In this document: positions 44,423-57,381 of the stretch, piece after piece | How positions within the stretch are numbered: the first letter of the stretch is position 1 | Layout of the letters: the number at the start of each line of letters is the position of its first letter | Assembly: GCA_038501625.1 (NCBI GenBank) | Contig: JAZAYU010000714.1 | Location: 1 to 64,000, forward strand | Direction of reading: 5' to 3' | Source of the DNA: Corbicula japonica | Lineage: Eukaryota > Mollusca > Bivalvia > Venerida > Cyrenidae | Length of the DNA: 64,000 nt | Made by a program: the position numbers and the translations under genes | Notes under the pieces: generated by a model | Told to the model about the DNA's origin: nothing | What the model saw: the letters and a program-made list of their open reading frames with translations, nothing else | The model's database searches: none

Positions 44423-45262
44423 CTCTTTGCGGATGACACGACTGTACATACGCATGACAAAAATGTAGATGTTATTAAGCAAAAATTGCAATCAGCAAAC
44501 GATAAAGTATTAAACTGGTGTGTAAATAATGACATGCTCCTTAATGCAGAAAAATCATCAATAATGTTAATCGGTACACGTAACAGACTTGCACAGGTCT
44601 CAAATATTAACCTATATATTGATAATACATCTGTTACAAATGTTACCCAACAAAGGTTGCTGGGGGTAACTATTGATAATAAACTGACTTGGAACTTACA
44701 AGTTCATCATATGGTTACTCAGATTTCCCGTAAACTTACTCTCATGCAGTTATTATCTTCATATGTCTCTCAAGATTGTTTGATAAAGTATTACAATGCG
44801 TATATAATTCCCTTATTTGATTATGGTTGTTTGGTTTGGGGCGGAACAATCTCATCCAATATTTTTCAACTCGAAAAACTACAAAAACGAGCAGCGCGAA
44901 TTATTCTTAAAATAGGGCTGACTACGCCTTCATCTATCATGTTTAAACATTTAAGCTGGCTGCCTGTCCGATGTCGTATCAAATACCATATTCTTTTACT
45001 AACCTACAAAGCATTACATAACATGGCACCAGTGTATATAACTTCGATGTTTAAAGAACTAACATATAGCAATGAAAGGCAATTAAGATCTATTTCAAAT
45101 GGGAATCTATTAGTTCCAAAATTTAACACTCTATTATACAGTAAATCATTTTCAGTTGTTGGTCCAAATTTATGGAACTCTCTTCCTTTGAGCGTAAAGT
45201 CATGCAAAACAGTTAAATTATTTAAAAAACATGTTAAAAAATTCTTATTTGATAATATGTAG
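44423..45262 (+). pseudogene. LINE reverse transcriptase, C-terminal fragment (5'-truncated)
   Basis: The frame is open from at least 44423, where it reads LFADDTT, the RT catalytic box; the ATG at 44486 is internal and not the true start. About 280 residues remain, including NAEKSSIMLIGTRN, LGVTIDNKLTW, the LFDYGCLVWGG block, LQKRAARIIL and WLPVRCRIKYHILLLTYKAL, typical of the RT-tail region of CR1/Jockey-type non-LTR elements. It ends at TAG 45260-45262. The endonuclease and most of the RT are absent, as expected for target-primed insertion that stopped early. The retained part is free of stops and frameshifts, so the insertion may be recent. Confidence 0.88.
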
Positions 45263-45555
45263 TGCATTGTCAACACAATTACAGTGTAATTATGTGTAAA
45301 TGTTTAAGATGTTTGGGTAATGAATCTTTTGTTATAATTGCTATTGTTACAATTTTTCATTTAAATATGTCTGTTTCCAGCATTTTCATATTGTTCTTGA
45401 AATTTTATTGTAATTTTTTTTTCTTTCTTTCAATTATATTTTGAGAATGTATGAATGTATATATGAATATAAATTTGTAATAATTTGTACATGTTTTTAA
45501 GAGGACCATATGTAAGAATGGCCATGCCAAATATGTTATCCTCTAAAAATAAAGA

Positions 45556-45600
<45 letters not shown>
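44423..45600 (+). mobile_element. 5'-truncated non-LTR retrotransposon with (ATT)n tail
   Basis: RT fragment, 3' UTR of about 290 bp, AATAAA at 45550 and a TTA/ATT microsatellite to 45600, a 3' tail seen in many CR1/Jockey-like LINEs. A target duplication of ATCT on both sides is possible but too short to trust. Confidence 0.85.
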
Positions 45601-45605
45601 CTAAA

Positions 45606-45640
45606 CCGGTCAGCGCCTAGCCACCTTTATCCGATCAAGA
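45606..45640 (-). repeat. tRNA-like A-box flank, right of LINE
   Basis: On the - strand: GGCTAGGCGCTGACCGGTTT, an A-box-like D-arm. It pairs in order with the B-box fragment left of the LINE. Confidence 0.4.
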
Positions 45641-47154
45641 GACCGCCATATCCTCCCACCTTCCCTGTCTCTACACGATACGTGCAGCCAATCAAGCAAG
45701 TCGTCACCACGTGATCTATTGTTTTACTCTTTTGTTTTTAAATAACATTCACTACGTCATATTTTGTGGCGTCAATTATATTGTCACAAACCAAATATTT
45801 ACATAAAGTAAAAGGTAAACAGTTTGACAGAAAAAAGTTACCACACAATCAAATTGGCATGTTTTTCAGTCCGCTAATTCCAAGATTTAAATACAAAAAT
45901 AAATAAAACAATGCTAGCTGCTGTTTACATTTACTACTGCGACAGTGTATTTTCAAACCGGAGTTTAGTGGAAATGGGATGTTCAAATGAAGAAAACAAC
46001 ATGCTTTATCATTTTCTCCACTTTATTCGTAAAATCCATTGTAAATAAATAAAGGCTGCCAACAAGATATTTTACAGTGCTCTGAATACGTTATTAACCA
46101 ACAAGTCTCTCGTTTCGTTGAAAGTTTTCAGTGTCTTATTTTTAACACGATCCAATTATAAGCATATGCTAAATTCTGGCTGAATGTGGAGACTGTTTGC
46201 TGCAAGTGGCTCCTAATATACATATTGCACTATCTCTAATATTTGTACTTGTTTCTCGCAGTTTCGTAAAAGAACTTATAAGCTAAGCTGCTTAAAACTA
46301 TATTTAATTCTCGTGTTACGGACGATTTTTTTCAATTAAAAGTGAGTTTCTGTCGCTATAAGTCCAGTCTTCGTAAATCAGATGTCTTAACCCAATGAAA
46401 TTTACTTTCTCAAGCATACTAAGAGCATGCCAAAAGATGTCGGGCATTTGTTGTTTACTCAGTTTTCCAAGTTCTTTAACATTTTCAAACCGCCTTTGCC
46501 TCCTAGACAAAATCGATCATATTGCTTTTTTTAAGAACAAATTCTTCCTTTAAACTTTGCCATATATGCAGTATTGTGAATTTTGGTAACCATTGGAAAT
46601 AAGATAAGTGATTTATAAATGCATATTTCAATATGGAAATTAACTCTCAAACGATTACTTACCGACTCAAAAATATAGCTGAAAGGTTGCACATCAGTTT
46701 TATTGAAATCTTAAGAATATTAAACTTGTTTGCGTTTCATACAAACATTTTAAAAAACATACTTGCCGTTTCCAAGAGTATCGATTTACAAAAACAACAA
46801 CCTAAAAGGACAAGCAAGTACTAATTGGACTAACATTGCTAAATACGATGTTATCGTTGTAAGAGAAGTATATAATTTGTCACAGCATGCGATAGTAACT
46901 AAAAAGTTAACTTTTATTTCAGGGGGAAAACGCACTTTTAACTTTAGTGTGAAGCTTTAAAGGTACATTTAAAAAAAATCATTCAAATGACAGGATGAAT
47001 ATTCAAGCTTAATTTATTAGAGAACTTGAGTGAATTAAACTTTCTTTTAAAACATTCAACCTCATCTTGTTTACAATACTGTTAAAGATTTGAAACAATG
47101 GCCATAACTCACAATGGCAGTTAGTTCCTTTACTCCATGGGGAGTTTGTATCTT
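45641..47154. other. Intergenic, nothing recognised
   Basis: No gene or shared repeat noticed; small ORFs only. Confidence 0.45.
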
Positions 47155-47365
47155 TACTCTATCATGCGACTGTAATCTCTTGGGCGAACAGTGTTGTTAC
47201 ACATCAGCCGGCATATCAATGCTGTCTGATCAGGATCTTCACTGTTCAATTTGAGATTCAGTAGGTTATTCCTGACCAAAATGCGACTAGTGTATATCCA
47301 GGTCAGGTGGCACGGATTTGCAAACTGATCTGGATCGACACTCATCACACATGCGATAAAGGGTT
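47155..47365 (-). repeat. Family D dispersed repeat
   Basis: On the - strand it contains GATGAGTGTCGATCCAGATC, TGGATATACACTAGTCGC and AGATCCTGATCAGACAGC. A second, shorter copy is at 44125. The 64-codon frame here is a product of the repeat. Confidence 0.5.
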
Positions 47366-47849
47366 AAAACATATATAATCTACTTTTGTTTTTGTTAATG
47401 GTGAGTACATTACACATATTTTAGAGCTCAAAATGTTTATTTTATAGCTGTTCGGCGATGCTTTTTAAAAAGGCGATTGTTTTGATGTTCGGTAGTGAAA
47501 TGATATAAACAACAACCAAAGAAATAAATATTATAAATATTATTATACTGAATGAATAAGATTATGTGTGTCTTTTATTCATGCACACTGTAATATGAAG
47601 AATAAGTGTTTTCTGCAAATAACCGCTTCGTTTAATTAATAAAAATAAAAATTAATTTCAGAAAGTCCTTGCAAAAAAGAGAATCTCGTTAATTATTCCA
47701 CGAACAGTAGTTTATGGTAATTGTAATAATGATGTCTTTGATTTTTATAACACATGCTATGTAACGCTGAAGCACGCCCTCGCTTGTTTTCTTTCAAATA
47801 TGTGAGTTCAAGACCGCAATATGAAAAAACCGTTTTCTCCATAATTTAG

Positions 47850-48260
47850 TTTTAAAAAGTGAAAAACACATAACCGAGTGGCTAGTCTCATAAAACACTG
47901 CCTCCCCGCGTACAGCCAAAAAGCAGAAGGAAAAGAGAGCATGGTTTCTTTAAAAAAATAATTTATTAAAAAAAACACCACACACAATTAATGAAAATGA
48001 GAGCCTGAGGGGTTACTGCCTTAAAACGATCAATGGCAAATCAGCTTGACTCTGAACGTTGAAATAAGATTCTAGAGAGCACCAACCTTGCTCCGCAAAA
48101 CGTACATGTCTTTGTGAATAAGATCCAACCCACCCATCCATTAACTCGACAATGTTGCTTGCAAAAAGCACACAGACATATACAACATAATAATATTGAC
48201 TACATTCCCAAACACGGTGCTGGAAATTAATGATATGCCCAAACAAAGAACCACCAAAAG
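47850..48260 (+). repeat. R1 repeat, diverged
   Basis: + strand R1 blocks: CACTGCCTCCCCGCG, GAGAGCATGGTTT, GAGCCTGAGGGGTTACTGCC, GATTCTAGAGAGCACCAACC, CGACAATGTTGCTTGCAAAA. Several internal indels. Confidence 0.65.
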
Positions 48261-48892
48261 GAATAATTACATCAGGCCTTTAAGTTCGCCTAAAATATTA
48301 TTTAAAAAATATTATTAAATAATAGTTCAGTATAAACAGTGACAAAAATTATCATTCATCTAATGCAGAAGACATTGGGAGACAAGCAACAACAAAAAAA
48401 AATTAATCTGGGACAGGTTTTCACATAGGGTGATCAATGACAAGACGGTCTTAAATATAGAACGCCTTTACTGACCTTGTTATGAGTATTGTCGAAGTGC
48501 GCAGAACATTCATCAGAACATTCCGTCCAACGGTATTGACGTTCAGTACATAAGTCATCATGTGCAGTACTAGTACTTACTGCATTATGTCCATTCTTTA
48601 ATATTTCAATGAATTCAGGATTATATATCTGTTCATTGTTTTGCCGATTTTAAAACTAGCTTTTTGGTGGTTTGGAACGGTATAGTTGGGGTGGAGTCCA
48701 AGAAAACATACTTAATCCTGGTTTAGTAAGAGCCACGAATATCGGACTATATGTTGTATTCATTTAACCCCGCATAACCAAGATCAATGTATCTTTAACT
48801 ATACGTAGGATAAATCTATATTTAAAATATAATATAAAATACATTTCACATAAACTTGAATTGTGCATAAATAAATATTTTATGTAATTTTT

Positions 48893-49180
48893 GGCAGAAA
48901 TTGTCTATATAACAGACGCCGTACAAATACAATAAAGATAATGATCATTTCAATTGTCAAGACACTGACTACTGTCTTCAATACATCTGACATTTATTGG
49001 ACTCGATTTCTTTTTCATGGCAGCAACCTATTATATTGGGTTAGCGTGTATGTTTTCGTCAGGATATATATAAACCGTTGATGAATGGATGCTTATTACT
49101 GGCACTTTCTTCACAGAAGTCCCATGTGTACGATTTGGTCATAACTTGTTACAAACAATACCTTATTCTTGACGAACTAA
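48893..49180. repeat. Module M, copy 2
   Basis: Very similar to copy 3 (53285), including GGTTAGCGTGTATGTTTTCG, TCAGGATATATATAAACCG and a small ATG frame of about 44 codons at 49081 that is also open in copy 3. The frame is not open in copies 1 and 5. Confidence 0.7.
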
Positions 49181-50439
49181 GCCAAGTTGTAATAAATTTA
49201 ACAACAACGCAACATGGAAAACATGCATAAAATATAACTCATAAGAATTCATGTTATTCTTTCGTAAATATGCAGTTTTATATATAATCTTTCACAAACC
49301 GTAAAGTGAAATATCAATGGGCAGTAGTTTATTATGAACGCGGCTAACTTTTAAAATTTAGCTCACTCGAAAATACTCACATTTGTCTTGGTCAAGCTTT
49401 GGAACGGAATGATAATTACAATATTGTTTACGGACTTAAACATTAATATGACGAAAGATGATCTAAGACCTGTGGAAAATTGGTTCCACTTTTTATAACA
49501 ATTATTAGAATTAGAAAAAGTACAGCATCTGTATTGTTAAAACAATCCGGGACCATAGTGGTTTTCCGTTAGTTATGCTTTTATAGTTGCAACAGTCTTT
49601 TCATCTTGAAGGAGTCAGCAAAACGACTCCAAGAAATTTAAAAAGTCAAAACATCAACCCCTAAATCAATACAGTCTCTGCCAAGGGACCCATTGTTGAA
49701 CCTATTGAAATAATTACATTTACTTTCGGGAAAGTTTCAACAGTACATTCTAATATGAAAGTATTTGAGGATAATTGTTGATATATGTTTTTCTGGAAAC
49801 AGCTTTCGTGCCCAGGCAACCCAAAATTTGGTAATTAAATAATTTGTCCCTTAGGTTCCTTATAGCTTGTAACTATCATCGTTAATTGTAACAAATTAGA
49901 GATTATTACAATAATATTCAATTTCGAAAACATACGAAGAAGCCGTTAATAAACATAAGATGTAGTTCATTTCTTTGGACATAATCTAAATTATGTGAGG
50001 GTTGGAGTAAATTACAATGGCGATAATGTAACTGGAATGTGACGAACATTAAAACATGCAATCCTTTATTGCAATACTGAAATTACCTTATACTAGAATG
50101 GTACCATATCCATCGATCATATGGCTTAATTGTGCTCTACAAACTGGTATTATTAAGCTTAAAATTCGCATTAATAAAAATGCAGCATTAATAATCTACC
50201 TATTAAGTGCCCATTCAATACAGAATGTGGTGAACTATACATTCCACTCGAACGACAAATGCACTTTCAACCCACAACTATATGTACATGAATGTTACAA
50301 TAACCGTATTTTAAAATAATAAATAATAATCTCATAATCTGTAAAGAAAAAGTGTCAGCAATTGCATGTTAGAGCTTTAAAACTATCTACCTGAAACATA
50401 CTTATTTGCGGAGTTTACTACCTATAAGAATAGATGAAA

Positions 50440-50560
50440 AAGGAACTTTCAAACCCACAGAGCACGACAAATATTAAACTATTGCAGGCTCGGTTTGAGC
50501 AATAATAGTCTATGCCTCCAAAACCGGGAGGAGCGCAAGTTTCTTCACAAATATACGCAA
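50440..50560 (+). repeat. R2 repeat fragment
   Basis: GAGCACGACAAATATTAAAC, TTGCAGGCTCGGTTTGAGC and GGGAGGAGCGCAAG; one end of R2, at the same place in the duplication unit as the copy at 55075. Confidence 0.55.
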
Positions 50561-52140
50561 TCTGATTAAAATCATCTACTGAAAACCGCTACGCTATCAG
50601 GATCTGACGACGAGTCACTTCAACGTGCTATTGTCAACACTTCCGACACAATCAAATTGTCGTTGGCAAAATTGCAAAAGAACATGGTGATCGCCGTAAA
50701 TGTCGTCGCGTTCTGAACAATATAATTATTGTATATTGTATCCATGTATACACATTGTTTCAAACGATGGAAAGTGTTGACACCCTGTGAAGAAGACATG
50801 TGTTTTTATGAAGTATTGCTTTTAATTCCAGTCCAATGACATATTCTGATTATTTTGCGAGCGTTATATATCATGCTGCCTGTGTTGACAATTTAAACAA
50901 AAATAGTTTAGATTTTATACGGTGTTTGCGGGCCGTCATTAGATTATACATTTTGTTAGATCTGATTTTAGTGAGATTAAAATATTCATGTCGTGCTCAA
51001 TGCCCTACAGAAGCGAATTGTCCGACTAACTACATCCTAATGCGGCCGTAAGGGTTAACTGAAAAAGGTGTGACATACCAGGTTGTCGTCTGCATTCTAA
51101 GATGGATATAATTTGCACCGACAGGCGATAGTTACTATCTTTTATAACAATTTAAAGATTGCGTAAATTGCATCACAGGAGGTGGCGATAACATTTGGAT
51201 CTTTCTTAGTGTCTAAGTCAGACATTCAATTCAAATGTTCAGTCAATATAGTTTTGTCAAACTACTTCCTGAGCTTAAAGTTGCTTCAGATCTAATGAAA
51301 ACACACTAAAAAACTAAACCTTTTAAATTGTATTTTGCTTTTTCTAAATATAACCACTAAATATTTTTTTACAAATCACAACTCATAATAGACATTCATA
51401 TTTACATGTACTTTTCAAAACTCAAATGTTCTATCAGCTTTTACAATTAATATATATAAAATTTAATCAACATATGGATTGCAGTCATGTTGTTGATAGA
51501 AGCATCCTCACTCGTCACACCATCTGAACATTGTAAGTTACCGCAACTTAATAAAAGCTTGCTTAATTCAGGTTTCATAAGTTAGTTCTTAAAGTAAGTA
51601 AATTTAAGAAAAAACAGATGAAACCCGGAAGTAAGTTTTCCTTGAATTTCTTGAAAACCCTAACATTATTTTGACGAATTGGAACTAAACATTGTAGACC
51701 AGCATAAACTTTTTTCAGGTATGAGTTACTTTGGTATTCTGTACACGAATTAAAGAGTTCTCATGCAAACGGTTTTTCTTTTTGTTTTAGTATGTGCTTG
51801 GTATTAAGAACATGAATTAGACTAAATTGAGCTTGCAAACATTAGTACATTCTTAGCTAAATACAATAAGTATTTCCCCCAAAATTCATTTTTGAAATTT
51901 TAGCCAGTCTTCGCCAATTGCAATGTTTTCGACCCCTAAAGATTTTATAATGCTAAAGCTATCTTTGTGTGTTTCTAACTTTGAAGATTTACATGTAAGT
52001 AATATATAAATTGGTTTGACTCATAAACACTAAACGACACTTCCTACGTTCTTGGCTATATAATACAAATTTAATGATTATACATGGATTCGTCTAAGAT
52101 TTAAAGTTCTATACAGACACTGTTCTTATAAGTTGGCTTA

Positions 52141-52180
52141 ATGAGTATTCATTTTAAGCATATCACATAAAATATATAAA
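52141..52180. promoter_or_regulatory. Palindrome plus TATA-like block, copy A
   Basis: ATGAGTATTCAT followed by AAGCATATCACATAAAATAT and ATAAATAG. The equivalent at 57118 has the perfect palindrome ATGAATATTCAT and nearly the same TATA-like string. A promoter role is inference. Confidence 0.3.
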
Positions 52181-52403
52181 TAGCAGTTATAACCCATTTT
52201 CAATGATAAACTTTTTAGAAATTCGCAATTTCTTTTGCAATAAGTATGTAAGTATACTTACTAAACATTGAATTGCAAAAAAAGTTTGTTCCTGAAGATT
52301 CAATATCTTTACGCACGCACATTTCAATCTCGGAGGAGTAAATATTATTAACTGATATGAAAATCTCAAGATAGGATATATTTTTGTTTGTTGTAAATTT
52401 TCT

Positions 52404-52514
52404 TTATTTCTTTTTGTCTGGATATTTCATACATTCACAGAAAAAGACTTTAACAATCTGGCCGTACGCCCCTTCTTTATAAGCAATGTTATATTGCTTC
52501 ACGGGTTCAGACAT
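52404..52514 (-). CDS. Small ORF A, 36 codons, duplicated
   Basis: An ATG frame on the - strand with MSEPVK and KEGAYGQI and a basic end (KYPDKKK), then TAA. The second copy of the duplication keeps the frame with a clean 3-nt insertion and about five replacements, all amino-acid changing. Frame retention hints at coding, whereas the lack of silent changes argues for neutral drift. It resembles no family I recognise. It could be an exon fragment: the frame is not open far upstream. Confidence 0.3.
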   Translation of the reverse strand: MSEPVKQYNIAYKEGAYGQIVKVFFCECMKYPDKKK

Positions 52515-53284
52515 TTTTAAACTTATCATAAAGAAAGGAAAGAAAAATAAAGAATATTTATAAACCGAAGGTAACAATAACATACCATGGAAACAAATGA
52601 CACAAATATTGTTGTGCTCATTCTAAAATAATTTGAAAAATGTACAAATGTTACAATATTTGTTAAAATTAGATCCTTTAAATACTAAGCAGAGATTTTT
52701 GAATTTGATGCTGAAACTGCCTTATGTATTCTAAGAATATTTAATATACAATGTATATATATCTTGCACCATATACAAACTAAATATTTTTACAATTAAC
52801 ATTGTTCGGATTGAAGTATTAAAATACCAAATTTATAGCATGACATACATTCCAGATGTTCACGATTCTCACACCCCAAGATCATTTTATCTCGTGTTAC
52901 TTGTCCCAACTATCTAGTTAAAAAATAAATCTACGAAATATTCCCATAGAGGTATATTTCAATAATATATTCAATTATATATATATAGAAATATATTTTT
53001 TAAGAATATGATTTTGACGGTGTATTTCAGCTTTATGTTTGTCCATTGTTTCGCCGATGGTAAAACTGGCTTTTGGTGGTTTTGGATGGTATATGTGGGA
53101 TGGTGTCAAAGAATACATACTTAATCCTGGTTTAGTAAGAGCCACGAATATCGGATCAAATGGTCTATACCTATAACCCCGCACAACCACAATGTATCTT
53201 AAAATAAACGTTAGATAAACTATATTTAAAATATAATATAAAATACATTTCACGTAAACCTGAATAAATATTTAATGTAATTTT

Positions 53285-53560
53285 TGGGAGAAATTGTCTA
53301 TATAACAGACGCCGTACAAACAAAAATAAAGATAATGATCATTTCAATTGTCAAGACACTGACTACTGTCTTCAATACAACTGACATTTATTGAACTCGA
53401 TTTCTTTTTCATTGCAGCAACCTATTATATTGGGTTAGCGTGTATGTTTTCGTCAGGATATATATAAACCGTTGATGAATGGATGCTTATTACTGGCACT
53501 TTCTTCACAGAAGTCCCATGTGTACGATTTGGTCATAACTTGTTACAAACAATACCTTAT
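53285..53560. repeat. Module M, copy 3
   Basis: Nearly identical to copy 2 in the TATA-containing core and in the segment that follows. Confidence 0.7.
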
Positions 53561-53989
53561 TCTTGACGATCTTAGCCAAAAAGTAATAAATTTCACAGCA
53601 ACGCAACATGGAAAACATGCATAAAATATAACTGATAGGAATTCTTGTTTTTCTTTCATAAATATGTAGTATTATGTATAATCTTTCACAAACCGTAAAG
53701 TGAAATATCAATGGCCAGTGGTTTATTATGAACATGGCTATAACTTTTAAAATTTAGCTCACTTAATGAAAAGGGAAAAAAGTATTTAACTAAATTTCAT
53801 AAAAATGTAATATTTGCTGAAGAGAAATTATGAAACATGTGAGTCGTACTAAAAAAAAAGATAAAAACGAAAATAAAGATGTGAAAAACATTTGAACATG
53901 CAAATATTATCATGTATTTTTAAATTATTTTCGTGGCCCTCGTGTCAGAAAGCGGGTCGATTCAAGTATATGCTACTTTTTATAATGAT

Positions 53990-54190
53990 CCGTTCTATGA
54001 CCTTTCTTTTGACAAACCATTCCAATGCGCTCGGGTTTCTATTTGCGTTACCACTTTTTTGGTTGTTTGTGGTGTCTGTTTTGAAACTGATCATTTTATA
54101 AACTGCAAACTATGCTCTATTTTCCTCCCTGCTGTTCGGTAGTTTCGGGAGGCTGACTTTGTCTTCTGGATGTGGTCATTTCTGACATAC
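53990..54190 (-). repeat. R1 repeat, 5' half
   Basis: - strand R1 landmarks: GGTGTCTGTTTTGAAACTGATCA-type block, GGGAGGCTGACTTTG, TTCTGACATACATG. Confidence 0.6.
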
Positions 54191-54411
54191 ATGTTTTAAG
54201 TTTTTATGCTATTATCTTACACAATGCACTTTATCTATCGATCATACGTCTAATTTGTGCATAAAATTCAAAAGCAGTATTAATAATATAGTGGTACACT
54301 ATAAAAATTTACTCAAAAGACATATGCATTACCAAACCACAACCTTCTGTCCATTAACAATCCGATTTGTAATTTTTGTTTCATTATCTGAAAATTTCAG
54401 TAACTTAATAA

Positions 54412-54985
54412 TAGTACATGTAATATGCATTTCCATTACTGCCCATGAACAGGCTCAATTAAACCGAGCCTGCAATATTTTCATATTTGTCGTGTTCAGT
54501 GGCTTTCAAAGTTCCATTTTCATCTATTTCAATATCTCAATAGCGTTGATTGTACCGTGTGGCGGCTGTAAAATGTCTCCCCGTACATTCAATCAGTGCT
54601 GTTATCAGTTAGCGTCCTTTGAAGGTCGTTGAGCACGATACTTATTTTCTATGTAAAAAGTTCTTCTTAAATTGCTTTTGTTTAAATATTTCTTCCAGTT
54701 TATAAATGGGTGATTTCAATATCCCAGCAACAACGTACATCCTGCTTTTTAAACTTGGCCTTTGGCGTGGTCTGTGATATGCATGGTTAATTTATATTCT
54801 CAGATCCCATGTCTAAATTCTATTGTGTTTAGTTCAGCCCATTTTTTTTTCGTTTAGAGCAAACCCATTCTTTTATCTGGGGACCATACACATTTCCATT
54901 CTTGCCCATGAACAGGCTCAATCAAACCGAGCCTGCAATATTTTCATATTTGTCGTGTTCAGTGGTTTTCCCTTTTCAGATATTT
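54412..54985 (-). mobile_element. R2 element, near complete, terminal hairpin modules in direct repeat
   Basis: Two copies of the R2 end (CCCATGAACAGGCTCAAT..AACCGAGCCTGCAATATTTTC) in the same orientation, about 470 bp apart, flank a core that matches 59220-59650 in reverse. Copy A (50370) and the partial third duplication copy (58080) lack it, so it is an insertion. Direct terminal modules around a short core recall LTR-like miniature elements, but there is no primer site or ORF. Confidence 0.6.
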
Positions 54986-55074
54986 TAGCATACTAGAGCT
55001 TTATAAAGACCTGCCCCGAACAAACTTATGTGGCGGAGTTAATTACCTCTTTCTAAGAATAGATAGAAATAAAT

Positions 55075-55195
55075 CTTTGGAAACCACCGAGCACGACACA
55101 TCAAAATAGTGCAGGCTCGGTTTGAGCAGTAATGGAAATGCATAGTACTGTCCATGCCGCATAGCCTGGGATGAGCGCAACTCGGTATTTTCACG
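55075..55195 (+). repeat. R2 repeat fragment
   Basis: GAGCACGACACATC, TGCAGGCTCGGTTTGAGC, AGTAATGGAAATGCAT and GATGAGCGCAACTCGG; inverted relative to the nearby 54412 element. Confidence 0.6.
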
Positions 55196-56309
55196 AATAA
55201 ACATTTCTTGCCACACGGCCTTCAAATGGCATTATTATCCGAATAACAACATTCTAATGCGACCGTAATGGTTAATTGAAAAAGGTGTGATATACCAAGT
55301 TGTCGTCTGCATTCTAAGGTGGCTATAATTTGCTTCGACAGGCGACAGTAACTATATTTTTATAACAACTTTAAGATTGCGTAAATTGCATTGGAGAAGT
55401 GGCAATAACAGTTAGATATTTCTTAACGCCCAAGTCAGACATTCGATTCAAATAGGCAGTCAATACAGTTTTGCAAAACGACTTCCTGAGGAAAAAGTGG
55501 CTTAAAATTCTATGAAAATACACTTAATTAAAGAACTAAACACTTTTAAATTGTATTTTGTATTTGTCACGTTGTTGATATCAGCAGCCTAAGTTCACTG
55601 GTCACACCACTGGAACGCTATAAGTTAACGAAACTTTAAAAAAAAGCTTGCTCAAGTCAGTTTGTTTAACTTAGTTGCTAAAGCGTAAGAAGGTTGTCAA
55701 AGATAAAATTGATAAGACTGATGTATCCCTAAAAATATAAAAATGTCAATTTATTGTTTATTAACATCGCTTGCCGAGAATAAAGCGATAGATATATTCA
55801 CGACAGCTAACGAAAACCATTGACACGTTTCAAAGAAATATGAAATTAAGTTTATCTAATTTTTAACGTTATTGTCTAGAATTTGGAACAAATATTAAAG
55901 AGAACACGTCAAACTTTATTTTAAAATATTGCATTTTTTTTAAAAACAAAGTTTCTTCAAACTATAACCACTAGGAAATGAGAACTAAGAAATAGCGGTG
56001 AATTTTCAATATCAAGTTTTTACGTGTTTATGTGATGTTAACCGATTGATATCCTTGTTTAAGTAAGTAATATCATGTCACCATAATTGTATATTGTATT
56101 GTTATAAACACTGTTTGATGTGTTATGCAAATAAACGTTTCGTATCATATCCTTTATAGACAATGTACAAAAAAGTTAAATGCTAATCTTGAAAAAGTAG
56201 AATTTATTTCATCCAATCAGATTTATTGGGCTTCTTTTTAACAAACATTAAATTATTAACATCAGGGATAACTCAAATTTATGAGCAATACTACTAGTAT
56301 TTCTCAATA

Positions 56310-56680
56310 AACGAGAACCTGATGTGTAACCGCTTTAGAACGGTCACTAGCATACAGATTTAAGCAAACCAGGTTCTAGGGTGCAACAGATTCACACATT
56401 CGGTTTTCATATTAACAACCATGTGCACATTGCTTTAGTGAGTTAATATATTCCATCCACATACTCCATCATGCTGCATGCAAACACAAACAAACCCACA
56501 CAAAATAAGACTAAATTGCAGTCGATGAAAATGGGGAGGAACTCTATGAGAACAGAGCAGCTTTAGTAAAATGATCTAAGTTAATCAACTAACTAATCTT
56601 AAATCGAACCTAAATCTAAGAAGATCCCATTGACGGCTTTTTGAGTTCGGTCCTCATCTATCTATATGCCCGGAATGTTT
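56310..56680 (+). repeat. R1 repeat, diverged
   Basis: GAGAACCTGATGTGTAACCGC, AACCAGGTTCTAGGGTGCAA, CATGCTGCATGCAAACAC and GAACAGAGCAGC blocks in R1 order. Confidence 0.55.
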
Positions 56681-57117
56681 GCACAAAGATAAGAAAAACC
56701 TTCATGTTTTTGTCATTGCAATATGCAAATCTGTACTTCTAATTCAGTTGTTTGTAAAAATTTTAAGCTTTTTAAGTTGTATAAAAGTTGTTGATATTTT
56801 AAAGGTATTTGCGAACAATTGCATGATACATGTATAGAATACCCGGCTATGAGTGCAATTAACATTTAAAAGACATGGCTCTATCAAAAGTTAGAATCTT
56901 TAAAATGCTAATGCTATCTTTGTGTGTTTCTAACTGTGATGTGTTAAGGAATATATAAATCGCAATAACTCAAACACTAACCGTGTCTTTCTACGATCTT
57001 GGGAATATAATACAAATGTAACCATTATACATGGATTCGTCTCAGCTATAAGTATCTATACAGACACTGTTCTTAAAAATATGTGTAAAATAAGTAAATC
57101 ACCTTAAGATTCACTTA

Positions 57118-57165
57118 ATGAATATTCATTTTAAGCATATCCCATAAAATATATAAATAGCAGTT
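57118..57165. promoter_or_regulatory. Palindrome plus TATA-like block, copy B
   Basis: ATGAATATTCAT (57118-57129), then AAGCATATCCCATAAAATAT, then ATAAATAG. The same arrangement is at 52141, and the palindrome with AAGCATATTC is at 38038. Confidence 0.3.
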
Positions 57166-57381
57166 ATAACCTATATTCAATAATAAACTTTTTAGATATT
57201 CTCAATATCTTTTGCAATAAGTATGTAAGTAGGTTTTACTAAACATTGAATTGCAAAGTAAGTGTGTTCCTGAAGATTCAATATCTTAACGCACGCACAT
57301 TTCAATTTCGGAGGAGTAAATATTATTTACCGATATGAAAATCTCAAGATTAGATTTATTTTTGTTTGTTGCAAATTTTCT

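Larger units (their letters stand above)
48620..52880. repeat. Segmental duplication, copy A (about 4.3 kb)
   Basis: Blocks match copy B in the same order: 48626-49370 with 53031-53765, 50370-50560 with 54980-55210, 51037-51300 with 55253-55480, and 51990-52870 with 57000-57810. Divergence is uneven and repeats (R1, R2) have entered one copy only. It contains module M copy 2 and small ORF A. No larger gene is supported. Confidence 0.7.

Noticed and set aside
49081..49215. 44-codon ATG frame after the TATA of module M copies 2 and 3
   Set aside because: Copies 2 and 3 are too recent to show constraint, and the frame is absent from copies 1 and 5.
52975..53253. 92-codon - strand ORF in duplication copy B
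   Set aside because: The matching frame in copy A has a stop, and the changes look neutral.
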